Shown: positions 1 to 8,236 of the stretch, piece after piece
How positions within the stretch are numbered: position 1 is the stretch's first letter
Layout of the letters: each line of letters opens with the position of its first letter
From: Gemmatimonadales bacterium UBA7835
GTDB taxonomy: Bacteria; Gemmatimonadota; Gemmatimonadetes; Longimicrobiales; Gaopeijiaceae
Length of the DNA: 21,522 nt
Direction of reading: 5' to 3'
NCBI GenBank assembly: GCA_002500925.1
Contig: DLTN01000024.1
Location: 4,709 to 26,230, forward strand
Notes under the pieces: generated by a model
Seen by the model: only the letters and a program-made list of their open reading frames with translations
What the model was told of the DNA's origin: nothing
Databases searched by the model: none
Translations under genes and position numbers: made by a program

Positions 1-101
1 GAAAGCCTCGACCCAACCTAGACAACACTCGATACCTTGCCAGCCTGTCTCAGCCAGCGGAATTTCGGTTCTTGATTACTCAGGTCAACCAAGAGGGTCT
101 C

Positions 102-2174
102 ATGCGTCGCTTAATTTTCTTGCTAATCGCCCCAGTCATAATTGCGATCCTAGCCGAGCAAGCTCTGGCTCAGACCGAACGTCCGCTCCAGCTTGAAGAT
201 TACTATGCATTGAAATCGGTCAGTTCCCCATCAATCTCCCCGGATGGCCAATGGGTTGCCTACACAGTTTCGAGCCGGGTCGAGCACGATAACTCAACCG
301 AGGTCGCCACCTGGGTTGTTCGGTCAAACGGATCAGGATCACCGGAAGTCGTGGAGAGAGATGGGCAGCACGTATCGTCTCCAGCTTGGGTCGGGAACAG
401 GCTTAGAGTTGAGGATGAAGAAGGCACCCCGTGGCTAATCGACCAAAACCGCCTCGACGCCATCCCGACCCTCGGCCAGGAAGAAGAGCAAGGCGCCCTG
501 AGCCCAGACGGACAGTGGCGCGCCGTGGTGCGTGACATCGCTCGTCCTGCTCAGCCAACCCCAGACCTGAGCGACTTCGAGCAAAGGCATACCGATCGGT
601 TTAACGGTGTGCAATTCGACTGGTATCCGTTTGTCCGAGACGGCCAAGCGTTCCCTATCCCAGATCGTAGCGCAGCAAATCCAACAGAGATCTTCCTCGA
701 GCGAGAGGACGGCTCGGCTGAGTCGATACAACTCACTGACCTTGGACTCCGTCCCGACAATGTCTCTTGGAGTCCTGATGGCCGCACAATCCTATTTACT
801 GCGGACCCCAATGCCTTCAGTGAATTGCTTTACTCCCGCTCAGACATCTTCACAGTGGATCTATCCGGAGAAATCACACGCGTGACCGACGACGGCTTCA
901 CATACTCCGGCGTGCAGTTCTCACCCGATGGCAACTGGATCTCATACGTCAGATCATTCGGTACTGATTACATAATAGAAAGGAAGCTCGAACACGGGGG
1001 GCCAAGAGACCTCTATGTACGTCCAACCTCAGGTGGAAATCAGGTGAACCTCACCGCTGACTTTGACCTGGACGCAGGAACGCCGCGGTGGGATCCAGAG
1101 AGTAATCACATGTACTTCACAACAGGAATTGGTGGTGCCACACACCTCTTCCGTGTCTCACCTGAGGACGGCGCAGTCGAACAAATCACGACTGGGCTCC
1201 GAAGGATCCGTGGGCTCAGCATCGATATGGACTTCAAGCGAATAGCGTACACCGTTGGGCAATTCGATAAACCCCCTGAGATCTGGAGCGCAAATATCGA
1301 TGGAAGTGACGAGCGCCAATTAACCACAGTGCACGCCGACTTCCTCGCCAAGGTGTCCACGAGCGGCTGGGAACGGATCCTTTACGAGAGTTACGACGGA
1401 ACAGCAATCGAAGGCTTTCTGCTCTACCCACATGGCTACAATGAACAGTCAAGTACCGAGTATCCCCTAATCGTAGTCAACCACGGGGGGCCCCATTCGG
1501 CTTCCGGATATGGCTTCAATTTCAAGAATCAATTCTTCGCTGCTAACGGCTATTTTGTATTTCTTCCAAACTTCAGAAGCTCAACAGGTTACGGAGATGA
1601 CTTCAAGTGGGGTACATGGGGTGCATGGGGAACTAAAGACGGCGAAGATGCACTCTCCGGGGTCGACCATCTCATTGAGCGGTACCCAATAGATTCCGCG
1701 CGTGTTGGTTCAACGGGCCATTCGTATGGTGGAATCCTTACCAATTGGCTTATTACGAGATACCCCGATCGATTCCGAGCAGCTGTGAGTGGAGCTGGGG
1801 CGTCAAATTGGACGAGTAACTACGCACACTCTGATGTGTCGCGAACTAAGGAACTTGAGTTCTTGGGTCGTCCTTGGGAGCCAGAGGCCCGCGACATCAT
1901 GATCCGCCAGTCCGCATACCTTAATTCCGGTGGTGTGCAGGCGGCTACACTTTTCGTCCATGGAGAGGTCGACTATAGAGTTCCTTTGGAAGGCGCGATT
2001 CAGCTCTACACGTCGCTCAAGAAGCAAGGCGTCCCGGCGGAACTTCTCATCTATGAAGGCCAAGCTCACGGTATCCGCGGGCATTGGAATAATGTGCACA
2101 GGATGATGAACGAGCTGCGCTGGTGGGAGACTTACTTGAGACCAGTCCACCCCAGGATGACCAGCGACCGCTAG
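102..2174 (+). CDS. Secreted S9 family (prolyl oligopeptidase-like) serine peptidase
   Basis: A 690-residue S9-type peptidase that probably cleaves peptides in the periplasm or outside the cell. The N-terminus is a signal peptide with a hydrophobic core ending in ALAQ. The first ~420 residues hold repeated SPDG segments typical of the PD40/WD40-like beta-propeller that gates the active site. The C-terminal alpha/beta-hydrolase domain has NHGGPH near the oxyanion region, the nucleophile in GHSYGG (Ser541), Asp624 in HGEVDYRVP and His656 in GQAHG, so the triad is complete. I chose ATG 102 because AGAGGG lies 4 bases upstream and the signal peptide begins there; a TTG 30 bases earlier is less likely. 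The gene is convergent with the Rieske gene and separated from it by 100 bases. The substrate cannot be told from sequence; dipeptidyl- or acylaminoacyl-peptidase activity are both possible. Confidence 0.93.
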   Translation: MRRLIFLLIAPVIIAILAEQALAQTERPLQLEDYYALKSVSSPSISPDGQWVAYTVSSRVEHDNSTEVATWVVRSNGSGSPEVVERDGQHVSSPAWVGNRLRVEDEEGTPWLIDQNRLDAIPTLGQEEEQGALSPDGQWRAVVRDIARPAQPTPDLSDFEQRHTDRFNGVQFDWYPFVRDGQAFPIPDRSAANPTEIFLEREDGSAESIQLTDLGLRPDNVSWSPDGRTILFTADPNAFSELLYSRSDIFTVDLSGEITRVTDDGFTYSGVQFSPDGNWISYVRSFGTDYIIERKLEHGGPRDLYVRPTSGGNQVNLTADFDLDAGTPRWDPESNHMYFTTGIGGATHLFRVSPEDGAVEQITTGLRRIRGLSIDMDFKRIAYTVGQFDKPPEIWSANIDGSDERQLTTVHADFLAKVSTSGWERILYESYDGTAIEGFLLYPHGYNEQSSTEYPLIVVNHGGPHSASGYGFNFKNQFFAANGYFVFLPNFRSSTGYGDDFKWGTWGAWGTKDGEDALSGVDHLIERYPIDSARVGSTGHSYGGILTNWLITRYPDRFRAAVSGAGASNWTSNYAHSDVSRTKELEFLGRPWEPEARDIMIRQSAYLNSGGVQAATLFVHGEVDYRVPLEGAIQLYTSLKKQGVPAELLIYEGQAHGIRGHWNNVHRMMNELRWWETYLRPVHPRMTSDR

Positions 2175-2274
2175 CGCCAGTTACACCATATAAACAAGGG
2201 ACATGGAATCCTAAACGTCCGATCGTAAAGAGGCCCAAGTCAGGCGCTGCGCCGATTGCGGCCCGTGTCACATC

Positions 2275-3327
2275 TCAGGCGAGATCGTCTCTAAGCAACT
2301 CATCGAAGTGTACGATCAGCTGCTCAGCAGCCAAGAGTACTCCGTCATCCAGGGCACCCGCCTGAACACCACGCTGTACGCCCTCGACTAGAGCCCGATC
2401 TTCTATGCCAATCTGGTCATCCCAAGCCAACATGTCTTCTATCCATCCAGAGTCTACCTCAGGCCCGAAGAAGTAATCGAGATAGCGACTCGAGCGATCC
2501 GGGGCATCCGGAAGAACAGGGCCGATCGAGATGTTCGGAAAGCCCGGTGAAATATTTAGAGTGAGGTTTGGATACATAAAGTGGAACTGCCCGTATCCGA
2601 CGGGTCCCGTAGGATCGAATGACCCCTTCCATCCCTCCCGGACCGGCCCAAACTGGGCAGAACACAGTCCCCTCGACTCCAGCCGATACGATTCCTCCGA
2701 CGTGTCAATTACGTCCACGACGCCGGGATGAGCTACCTGGCAGTGATAACACTCCAAGTAGTTTTCACTGCAAATTTTCCAGTTGGCTGAATAAGAACTC
2801 TCAGCCCTAGAATGAAAGAGAAGCTCGTCCACATTCACGCCCGCAGACGCGACCCACTCGGGCAGTATCCCGAGCGCTTCCTGTAGTGGAGTACCGCCTG
2901 CATCGAGATTCGCGAATATAAACGGACCCCAACAGTCTACGGCTACTGGTATCAGGCCTAGCGAATCGTGGTCGAACTTTTCTTCAGTATCTGACCGAGG
3001 AGCACTCAGTAAGCGTCCATCAAGACCATACGTCCATGCGTGATAGGGACACTGTATAGTCGAGCGACACATCTCAGCTGAGATCAATTCGGAACCGCGA
3101 TGTCGGCAAACGTTAAGAAAGCCCCTCAGCTCGCCCGAATCAGTGCGAACAAGCAGCACCGGCACATTACCGGCCCGAGTTGGAGCGAGGGCATTAACAC
3201 CACCTTCAATAGGCAGCTGACCCGTATGGCCCACGTACTGCCAGTACCTGGCAAAGACTCTAGCCTGCTCTCGATCATAGATATGAGGGTCGACATACCA
3301 AGAATAAGGGAGCGTCCTGGTGCTCAC
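2275..3327 (-). CDS. Rieske non-heme iron oxygenase, large (alpha) subunit
   Basis: A 350-residue oxygenase component that should use O2 and electrons from a separate reductase to hydroxylate, and so probably demethylate, a small substrate. The Rieske [2Fe-2S] ligands are C74-x-H76 and C93-x2-H96. The mononuclear iron ligands appear to be H195 and H200 in ECYHCQVAHP plus D310 in GIEDRAL. The bridging residue three before the first histidine is Glu192, not the Asp of ring-hydroxylating dioxygenases; choline/betaine/carnitine-type Rieske enzymes share this Glu. It starts at GTG 3327 with only a weak purine-rich site. It is the last gene of a unit with the FAD oxidoreductase 27 bases upstream. 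No ferredoxin reductase is present in the window, so the electron donor must be encoded elsewhere. The family call is firm; the substrate is inference. Confidence 0.92.
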   Translation of the reverse strand: MSTRTLPYSWYVDPHIYDREQARVFARYWQYVGHTGQLPIEGGVNALAPTRAGNVPVLLVRTDSGELRGFLNVCRHRGSELISAEMCRSTIQCPYHAWTYGLDGRLLSAPRSDTEEKFDHDSLGLIPVAVDCWGPFIFANLDAGGTPLQEALGILPEWVASAGVNVDELLFHSRAESSYSANWKICSENYLECYHCQVAHPGVVDVIDTSEESYRLESRGLCSAQFGPVREGWKGSFDPTGPVGYGQFHFMYPNLTLNISPGFPNISIGPVLPDAPDRSSRYLDYFFGPEVDSGWIEDMLAWDDQIGIEDRALVEGVQRGVQAGALDDGVLLAAEQLIVHFDELLRDDLA

Positions 3328-3354
3328 TCTTTTTCTGATTGAGACACCGACATC

Positions 3355-4941
3355 TCATCCCCGATCTTTGAGAACCTGTCGTGCGGCGAGCCAGCCTGGC
3401 GCACCAGTCACACATCCGCCCGGGTGCGTGCCGGAACCGCACTGATAGTATCCTTCTATGGGCGTCCTGTACTGGTTCCAGCCCGGTGCGGGTCTATTTA
3501 AAAAGAGTTGATCTTCGAAGAGTTCACCGGCGAAGATATTCCCTTCGCTTAGTCCAATCAGGTTCTCAATATCCAGAGGAGTGACAATCTCTCTGTGAAG
3601 AATCAGTTCACCAAACCCGGGGAAGAATTCTTCGATCGTCTCCTGAACCGTGTCTCCAAGACGATCCCTTTCTGAATCCCAATCACCCTCGGCCAAATGG
3701 TACGGAGCATACATAACAAAACAAGACATGACATGCTTTCCGGGCGGCGCCATGTCAGGATCCAGGGTTGACTGGATACAGCAGTCCAAAAACGGGCGCG
3801 CACTGATGCGACCGGCCTCGCAGTCGGCCCAAGCATCCATGTAGTAGTCGATCGAGGGGCCGAGGTTGGTGAATCCCGTGAAGATATCTTCCCTCCCCTC
3901 AAGCCCAGGAAAGCTTGGGACATCCTTTAGTGCGAAATTCACCTTAGCTGCGGTGCCTTGGAACTTGAAATCCTCAATGCGCCCTGCAAGATCGTCCGGC
4001 AAATCTCCAGGATCGACTAAGCCCAGAAAGGTCTGCCGTGGGTCCAAGGCACTCACCACGAGATCTGATTCGAGCAGGGTTCCGTCTTCTAACTTAACTC
4101 CGTGGGCTCTAGCATCCTCATACAGAAGCTCAGAAACTCCGGCGTTCAAACGAACTTTGCCCCCAAAGGCCTCGAAGGCCCTCGCCAGTACCTGGGTGAA
4201 CCCTCCATTCCCACCCTTGTGGAATCCCCAGTGCGCGGGCTCGCCGTCGTATTCGCCCAACTTATGAAAGAGCCATACAAGACCCGACTCCCGATCTCGC
4301 ACGCTACACCGGCTTCCGATGATGCCGCTTGAGACATAGAGCGATTTGACGAGCTCGTTCTCGAAATACTCATCGAGAATTTCAGCCGCGCTCTTCGTCC
4401 GAAACGTTTCCAACATCCCTCGCACATCTTCATCCAACTCCCGGAACCATCCTCGTAATTCCGCCATCTCGGCTATGTCCGCAGGGTCTTTGCTCAAGCT
4501 GTTAGGTGGAATCCGATCTACCCACGGCTTCAGGGCCCTTACTAACCGAGCTATGATGTGATCGAGATCCCGAGCAGCCTCAGCATCGGCTGAAGAGTGC
4601 CGAGCGATCTCATGATAGTTCGCATCGGCATCAGACCCGAGCAGCAAGTATTCCCCATTCAGTCCCGGCTGGAAGGTTTTGACCATTGGTAGAACCATCA
4701 TACCGTGCCGGACTAGATCAAGGTCATGCACAATCTCGGGTCTCACGAGACTCATCGCGTAAGAGAACGTCGTGAACTTGAAACCTGGGACGACCTCCTC
4801 CGTAATGGCGGCACCTCCCACCAGATCCCGCCGCTCGAGCAGCAGCGTATTTAGCCCCGCCTTTGCCAAGTAGCAGGCATGGACAAGACCATTGTGCCCC
4901 GCCCCGACTACGATCGCGTCATACCTTTCGTCACTGCTCAA
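3355..4941 (-). CDS. FAD-dependent oxidoreductase, phytoene desaturase/PYROXD2-like
   Basis: A 528-residue flavoprotein of the large NAD(P)/FAD-dependent oxidoreductase group (COG1233-like). The dinucleotide-binding motif at the N-terminus is VGAGHNG, followed by the ERRDLVGGAA segment that closes the Rossmann fold. The C-terminal FAD motif is seen in GYYQCGSGTHPGGCVTGAPG. Members desaturate carotenoids or oxidise amines and other small molecules. No carotenoid gene lies nearby, so oxidation of an amine intermediate fits the neighbours better; this is inference. The start is TTG 4941, supported by GAGGAG 8 bases upstream. It overlaps the stop of the aminomethyltransferase gene as TTGA, implying translational coupling. 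The family is sure; the reaction is not. Confidence 0.88.
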   Translation of the reverse strand: MSSDERYDAIVVGAGHNGLVHACYLAKAGLNTLLLERRDLVGGAAITEEVVPGFKFTTFSYAMSLVRPEIVHDLDLVRHGMMVLPMVKTFQPGLNGEYLLLGSDADANYHEIARHSSADAEAARDLDHIIARLVRALKPWVDRIPPNSLSKDPADIAEMAELRGWFRELDEDVRGMLETFRTKSAAEILDEYFENELVKSLYVSSGIIGSRCSVRDRESGLVWLFHKLGEYDGEPAHWGFHKGGNGGFTQVLARAFEAFGGKVRLNAGVSELLYEDARAHGVKLEDGTLLESDLVVSALDPRQTFLGLVDPGDLPDDLAGRIEDFKFQGTAAKVNFALKDVPSFPGLEGREDIFTGFTNLGPSIDYYMDAWADCEAGRISARPFLDCCIQSTLDPDMAPPGKHVMSCFVMYAPYHLAEGDWDSERDRLGDTVQETIEEFFPGFGELILHREIVTPLDIENLIGLSEGNIFAGELFEDQLFLNRPAPGWNQYRTPIEGYYQCGSGTHPGGCVTGAPGWLAARQVLKDRG

Positions 4942-6176
4942 GCCGACTTCTCCTCGCCCATATCCGCTGACTTCCGAGCGGGGTTGAAGAAAGGCATTTG
5001 TTTAACTTGCGCTAATACGTTTTGCGGACGCCGGATCACGTTGACTTCTAGGTCAACCTCAGATCCTGGCCCTGCAAGGTCCAGTGGGAGTTTTGCAATT
5101 GCTAATGGAGTCCTCAGAAGCGACGAGGAAGTGAAACTGCTCACGTAACCAGCATAGTCCCAATCCACCCCACTGCGACGATACACGCTCATCGTCGACT
5201 CGGAGTAGATCTCGTGTCGCGGAGGCACCACACCGGCCTCCGTATAGACTCGCTCGTAATCATGCCAGTCAACCGCCAAGCCAACCGTCGTCCAACGGCT
5301 GGCACGCTCTTGTATCTCTAGTTCGATGGCTGAGCGGCCAATGAATGGGCGATCATCCTGACTAATCCCCTTAAACATCCAAGACCAGCCTAGTTCAGAA
5401 GGTGTTTCCCGCTGGGCATCCACCCAGGCGAACCGCGCAGAATGAAAATCCGTTCCCATTAACAAGAGGCCAGCTTCAACACGCGCCATTTTTAGCGCCG
5501 TGGTCCCTATCGGGGTGATGTTATGCCCACTTCCAGCTTCCATCAGTGCATCCCACACTGAGCACGCGTCTCCTGATTCTATCCAGAGCTCATAACCTAG
5601 GTCTCCGGTATAGCCGGTCCTCGTGATGATGACAGGGTGACCCTCAATCTCCGCATCAGTTGCCCCGAAATACCTAAGGCATGTAGCTGCATCAGTTAGT
5701 TGTCGAATGACTTCATGAGCTCGTGGGCCCTGCAGGGCGAGTATACCATATGATTTGGAGACGTCCTCAATTTCGACTTCCGCACCGATCTGTCTGGCTA
5801 CAACACGAAAGTAGCGCAACGTCGGCTCTGCAGCTGTAAGCCAGTAGACCCCCTCCCTGACCTGCAGAACAACCCCGTCTTGAAGCACGAATCCCTCTTC
5901 GTCACACCAACACGTATACTGAGCCCTACCTGGTGGGCAGCCGGCAATGTCCCTTGCAAGCACCCGCCTTAGAAATCGCTCAGCGTCTGGACCGGAAATG
6001 CGATACTTGAACAGTGGCGAGGTATCCAGTAGCGATACGGAATTACGAATCGCGTAATACTCAGCTGTAAGAGAATATTGATACTGAGGTGGAATCAGAT
6101 AACCAGCCCAGTGCTTCCAAAGCCCGGCCTCGTTCAAGGCTTGGATCCGGGGGTGAAATGGTGTGGTAAGCGGCAT
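4938..6176 (-). CDS. GcvT-like aminomethyltransferase family protein
   Basis: A 412-residue folate-dependent methyl- or aminomethyl-group transferase related to glycine cleavage T protein, DmdA and the T-like domains of dimethylglycine/sarcosine oxidases. The typical features are visible: SLLDTSPLFKYRISGPDA near the N-terminus, YTCWCDEEG followed by LQDGVVLQ, LQGP, and TRTGYTGDLGYELW. These enzymes pass a one-carbon unit from an amine (or DMSP) to tetrahydrofolate in the cytoplasm. I prefer ATG 6176, because family proteins tend to start close to the PLTTPFHPR segment. A TTG at 6194 would add six residues, and neither start has a good ribosome site. It is first in the unit with the FAD and Rieske genes and lies divergent from the diheme peroxidase gene. 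A housekeeping GcvT is unlikely, because gcvH and gcvP are absent and the length and N-terminus differ. Confidence 0.88.
   Translation of the reverse strand: MPLTTPFHPRIQALNEAGLWKHWAGYLIPPQYQYSLTAEYYAIRNSVSLLDTSPLFKYRISGPDAERFLRRVLARDIAGCPPGRAQYTCWCDEEGFVLQDGVVLQVREGVYWLTAAEPTLRYFRVVARQIGAEVEIEDVSKSYGILALQGPRAHEVIRQLTDAATCLRYFGATDAEIEGHPVIITRTGYTGDLGYELWIESGDACSVWDALMEAGSGHNITPIGTTALKMARVEAGLLLMGTDFHSARFAWVDAQRETPSELGWSWMFKGISQDDRPFIGRSAIELEIQERASRWTTVGLAVDWHDYERVYTEAGVVPPRHEIYSESTMSVYRRSGVDWDYAGYVSSFTSSSLLRTPLAIAKLPLDLAGPGSEVDLEVNVIRRPQNVLAQVKQMPFFNPARKSADMGEEKSA
4950..4955 (-). promoter_or_regulatory. Ribosome binding site fixing a TTG start
   Basis: GAGGAG on the minus strand lies 8 bases before TTG 4941. 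It supports initiation of the FAD oxidoreductase at this rare codon inside the TTGA start-stop overlap with the upstream gene. Confidence 0.7.
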
Positions 6177-6346
6177 GACTACTAACGAATTCAAGGATAG
6201 TCACCGAGGGCGTTGGCAAGGTACGCGCAACAGGGTCCTGCGCCATGGTTAACCACGCAAGAAATCGCTTGATCAGACTCTCGTCCGCACCTAGTGTCCA
6301 TAGGATGCAGAATGTGTCCCCTGATCGCTCTAAACGCTTACCCAGC

Positions 6347-7813
6347 ATGTCAAGAACGCCTACCGCAAGGTCCTCAGCCGACACGACTTGGCTTACCGCT
6401 ATGCTGTTAGCGGTTGGTATATGGCTAGCAGCCTGCTCCGATCAGCCAATCGTGCCCATGTCCGCTGACGCCGGTGAAACGGAAGGATTCAAACTTGATC
6501 AAGAGCTCCAGTTACAGCTCTCTCTGATGGGGGTAGACGGCCGCATCGAGGAACGCTTTACTGAGATGCTTGGTCGACCGATAGATCCAGAGCTAGCAGA
6601 GACCGGGCGCCTGCTTTTCTTCGATCCGATTCTTTCAATCACTAAAGACAACAGTTGTGCTGGATGCCATGCGCCGAATGCCAGCTTCAATGACGCAAAG
6701 TCTATATCCGTCGGTGTCGACAACAATGGCGTCGTAGGACCTAATCGTAGCGGGCCGTTCAACCTCAGACGTGCACCGACAATCATTAATGCGGCTTTTT
6801 ATCCCAACCTCATGTGGGATGGCCGTTTTGCCGCCGAATCACTCGATGGCTTCGACAATTCTATGGGGTTCCGAATGCCGGAACCCGAGGGCACCAGCCT
6901 TTCCCATCTAGACCATCTTCTAATGGCTCAAGCCTTCACGCCTATCTCCGACAGGATGGAAATGGCGGGCTTTGAATTCGAGGGTGATAACGACGCCATC
7001 CGGGCCGAAATAGCTCAACGAGTCGATGACATCGGCGAATATCGGACGAGATTCGAAGAGAGCTTCAGGGAGCTCGCAGATGGAGCAGCCTTGCAATACG
7101 AACACATCGCTAGGGCCATAGCTGAGTTTGAGTTCACTATGATCCGCGCAGATGCTCCACTAGATCAGTATGCACGCGGAGACACCGCGGCGATGTCTCC
7201 CGCCGAGAAACGGGGAGGCCTGCTTTTTTTTCGTGATCCGGCCGCCTGCTTCGAATGCCACATCACCTTGGGATACGCAAACCAGATGTTCAGTGACTTC
7301 GCGCCACGGGCTATTGGTGTCCCTCAGATCGCACCTTCGGAAACGAATGCGGTATTCGACGGGCCCGGACGTGACGAGGACTTTGGGCTAGCAAGAACTA
7401 CTGGTGACCCCGGGGATCGGTACAAATTCCGCTCAACTCCGCTCCGAAATGTGGCCTACCAGCCATCTTTCATGCACAACGGGGCGTTTTTTTGCCTAGA
7501 CAATTCAATCCAGCACCACCTCGAAATGCAGCAATCGCTGGCGACATATACGGGGGAACATCTTGAATTCGGACTTAGGGCAAAGCGAGGTCCAGACCAG
7601 CCTATGCAGTCGATGGCTCATCACCTCTCCCAAATACCACGTGGACGTCTGACGGTGGATATGTTCTCAGACCTTCTTGAGTTTGTCGCCGTCTCGCTCT
7701 CGGACCCCGAAGCTCACCCTGATGAACTGCGGCACCTAGTTCCGGCGACCGTTCCAAGCGGCCTGCCCGTCCACGAATTCGAATTCGGTGCGACTGTAAA
7801 CGAATGTCGCTAA
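6347..7813 (+). CDS. Diheme cytochrome c peroxidase / MauG-family lipoprotein
   Basis: A 488-residue exported diheme protein. The N-terminal stretch has two arginines, a hydrophobic segment and the lipobox WLAAC (Cys30), so it should be a lipoprotein facing the periplasm. Heme sites are CAGCH (Cys104, Cys107, His108) and CFECH (Cys301, Cys304, His305). The C-terminal LRNVAYQPSFMHNGAF segment matches the conserved third block of bacterial cytochrome c peroxidases and MauG enzymes. Those enzymes reduce H2O2 or oxidise protein or small substrates. The two heme sites are about 197 residues apart, wider than usual, suggesting an insertion. The start is uncertain: ATG 6347 gives the most natural signal peptide, but ATGs at 6245 and 6305 are in frame and none has a clear ribosome site. 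Two T runs (7224-7231 and 7487-7493) do not break the frame. Confidence 0.88.
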   Translation: MSRTPTARSSADTTWLTAMLLAVGIWLAACSDQPIVPMSADAGETEGFKLDQELQLQLSLMGVDGRIEERFTEMLGRPIDPELAETGRLLFFDPILSITKDNSCAGCHAPNASFNDAKSISVGVDNNGVVGPNRSGPFNLRRAPTIINAAFYPNLMWDGRFAAESLDGFDNSMGFRMPEPEGTSLSHLDHLLMAQAFTPISDRMEMAGFEFEGDNDAIRAEIAQRVDDIGEYRTRFEESFRELADGAALQYEHIARAIAEFEFTMIRADAPLDQYARGDTAAMSPAEKRGGLLFFRDPAACFECHITLGYANQMFSDFAPRAIGVPQIAPSETNAVFDGPGRDEDFGLARTTGDPGDRYKFRSTPLRNVAYQPSFMHNGAFFCLDNSIQHHLEMQQSLATYTGEHLEFGLRAKRGPDQPMQSMAHHLSQIPRGRLTVDMFSDLLEFVAVSLSDPEAHPDELRHLVPATVPSGLPVHEFEFGATVNECR

Positions 7814-7841
7814 TCCATCAACAAGTCAGGGGTCGGCTAAG

Positions 7842-7872
7842 CCCTCTCCGCTAACTGTATGTGAGCGGGGGG
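7842..7872. terminator. Possible bidirectional hairpin between convergent genes
   Basis: An imperfect stem pairs 7844-7852 with 7864-7872 (nine pairs including two G-U) around an 11-base loop. It sits in the 94-base gap between the convergent peroxidase and DUF971 genes. No T tract follows on either strand, so a Rho-independent terminator is only a guess. Confidence 0.25.
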
Positions 7873-7907
7873 CAGACGCAGAGAATCACGGTGAGTGCTT
7901 CCGCTAT

Positions 7908-8234
7908 CTACGCCTCTTGAACAATGCGATCCCAGATTTCGCGCAGGTACTCGAACGTGTACAGACCTGTCGAATGTCCGTCGCTCCATACGAACTGAAG
8001 TGCATACTGACCGACATAGTGGATGGCCGTCGGGTATACTCCCCCCTCCACCGTTTCTGGCTTAAGCGTCCGCTGTCCCGTCATCTCATCCACGCATCCA
8101 GCACAGGGGCACAGAACCCTGAGATTCCTGGGATCGTACTCTGAGACCACACCGTCACCCCATACTACCCTCAGATTCCTCTCATCATCCGAGGGTCCGA
8201 TCTCTGAGGGGTAGACCCGTGGATCTGGGACCAT
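7908..8234 (-). CDS. DUF971 protein (gamma-butyrobetaine hydroxylase-like N-terminal domain)
   Basis: A 108-residue single-domain protein of the DUF971/GBBH-like N-terminal family. Recognisable segments are VVWGDGVVSEYDPRNLR, the cysteine pair in CPCAGC, and VGQYALQFVWSDGHSTGLYTFEYLR. In eukaryotic gamma-butyrobetaine hydroxylases this domain binds zinc. The free-standing bacterial proteins are small, common and of unsettled function, sometimes linked to Fe-S or metal handling. ATG 8234 is chosen because AGAGGG lies 7 bases upstream and the gene then begins two bases after the stop of rdgB; a TTG at 8240 is the only other choice. It is last in the long minus-strand gene series. Confidence 0.87.
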   Translation of the reverse strand: MVPDPRVYPSEIGPSDDERNLRVVWGDGVVSEYDPRNLRVLCPCAGCVDEMTGQRTLKPETVEGGVYPTAIHYVGQYALQFVWSDGHSTGLYTFEYLREIWDRIVQEA

Positions 8235-8236
8235 TC

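Noticed and set aside
1803..2150. Open frame of 115 codons on the minus strand
   Set aside because: Antisense to the catalytic domain of the S9 peptidase, which is intact with all triad residues.
2272..2285. Inverted repeat ATCTC/GAGAT at the end of the Rieske gene
   Set aside because: Five pairs only, overlapping the stop codon and without a T tract; likely chance.
3866..4267. Open frame of 133 codons on the plus strand
   Set aside because: Antisense to the FAD oxidoreductase gene; no ribosome site or domain, so it is a shadow of the real frame.
4938..6176. Housekeeping glycine cleavage T protein (gcvT)
   Set aside because: No gcvH or gcvP nearby, and the N-terminus and length fit the broader aminomethyltransferase/DmdA-like group; the partner genes suggest another pathway.
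7224..7493. Two T runs (8 and 7 bases) in the diheme peroxidase gene suggesting a frameshift
   Set aside because: The frame stays open across both runs and the conserved heme and MHNG motifs before, between and after them are in one frame.
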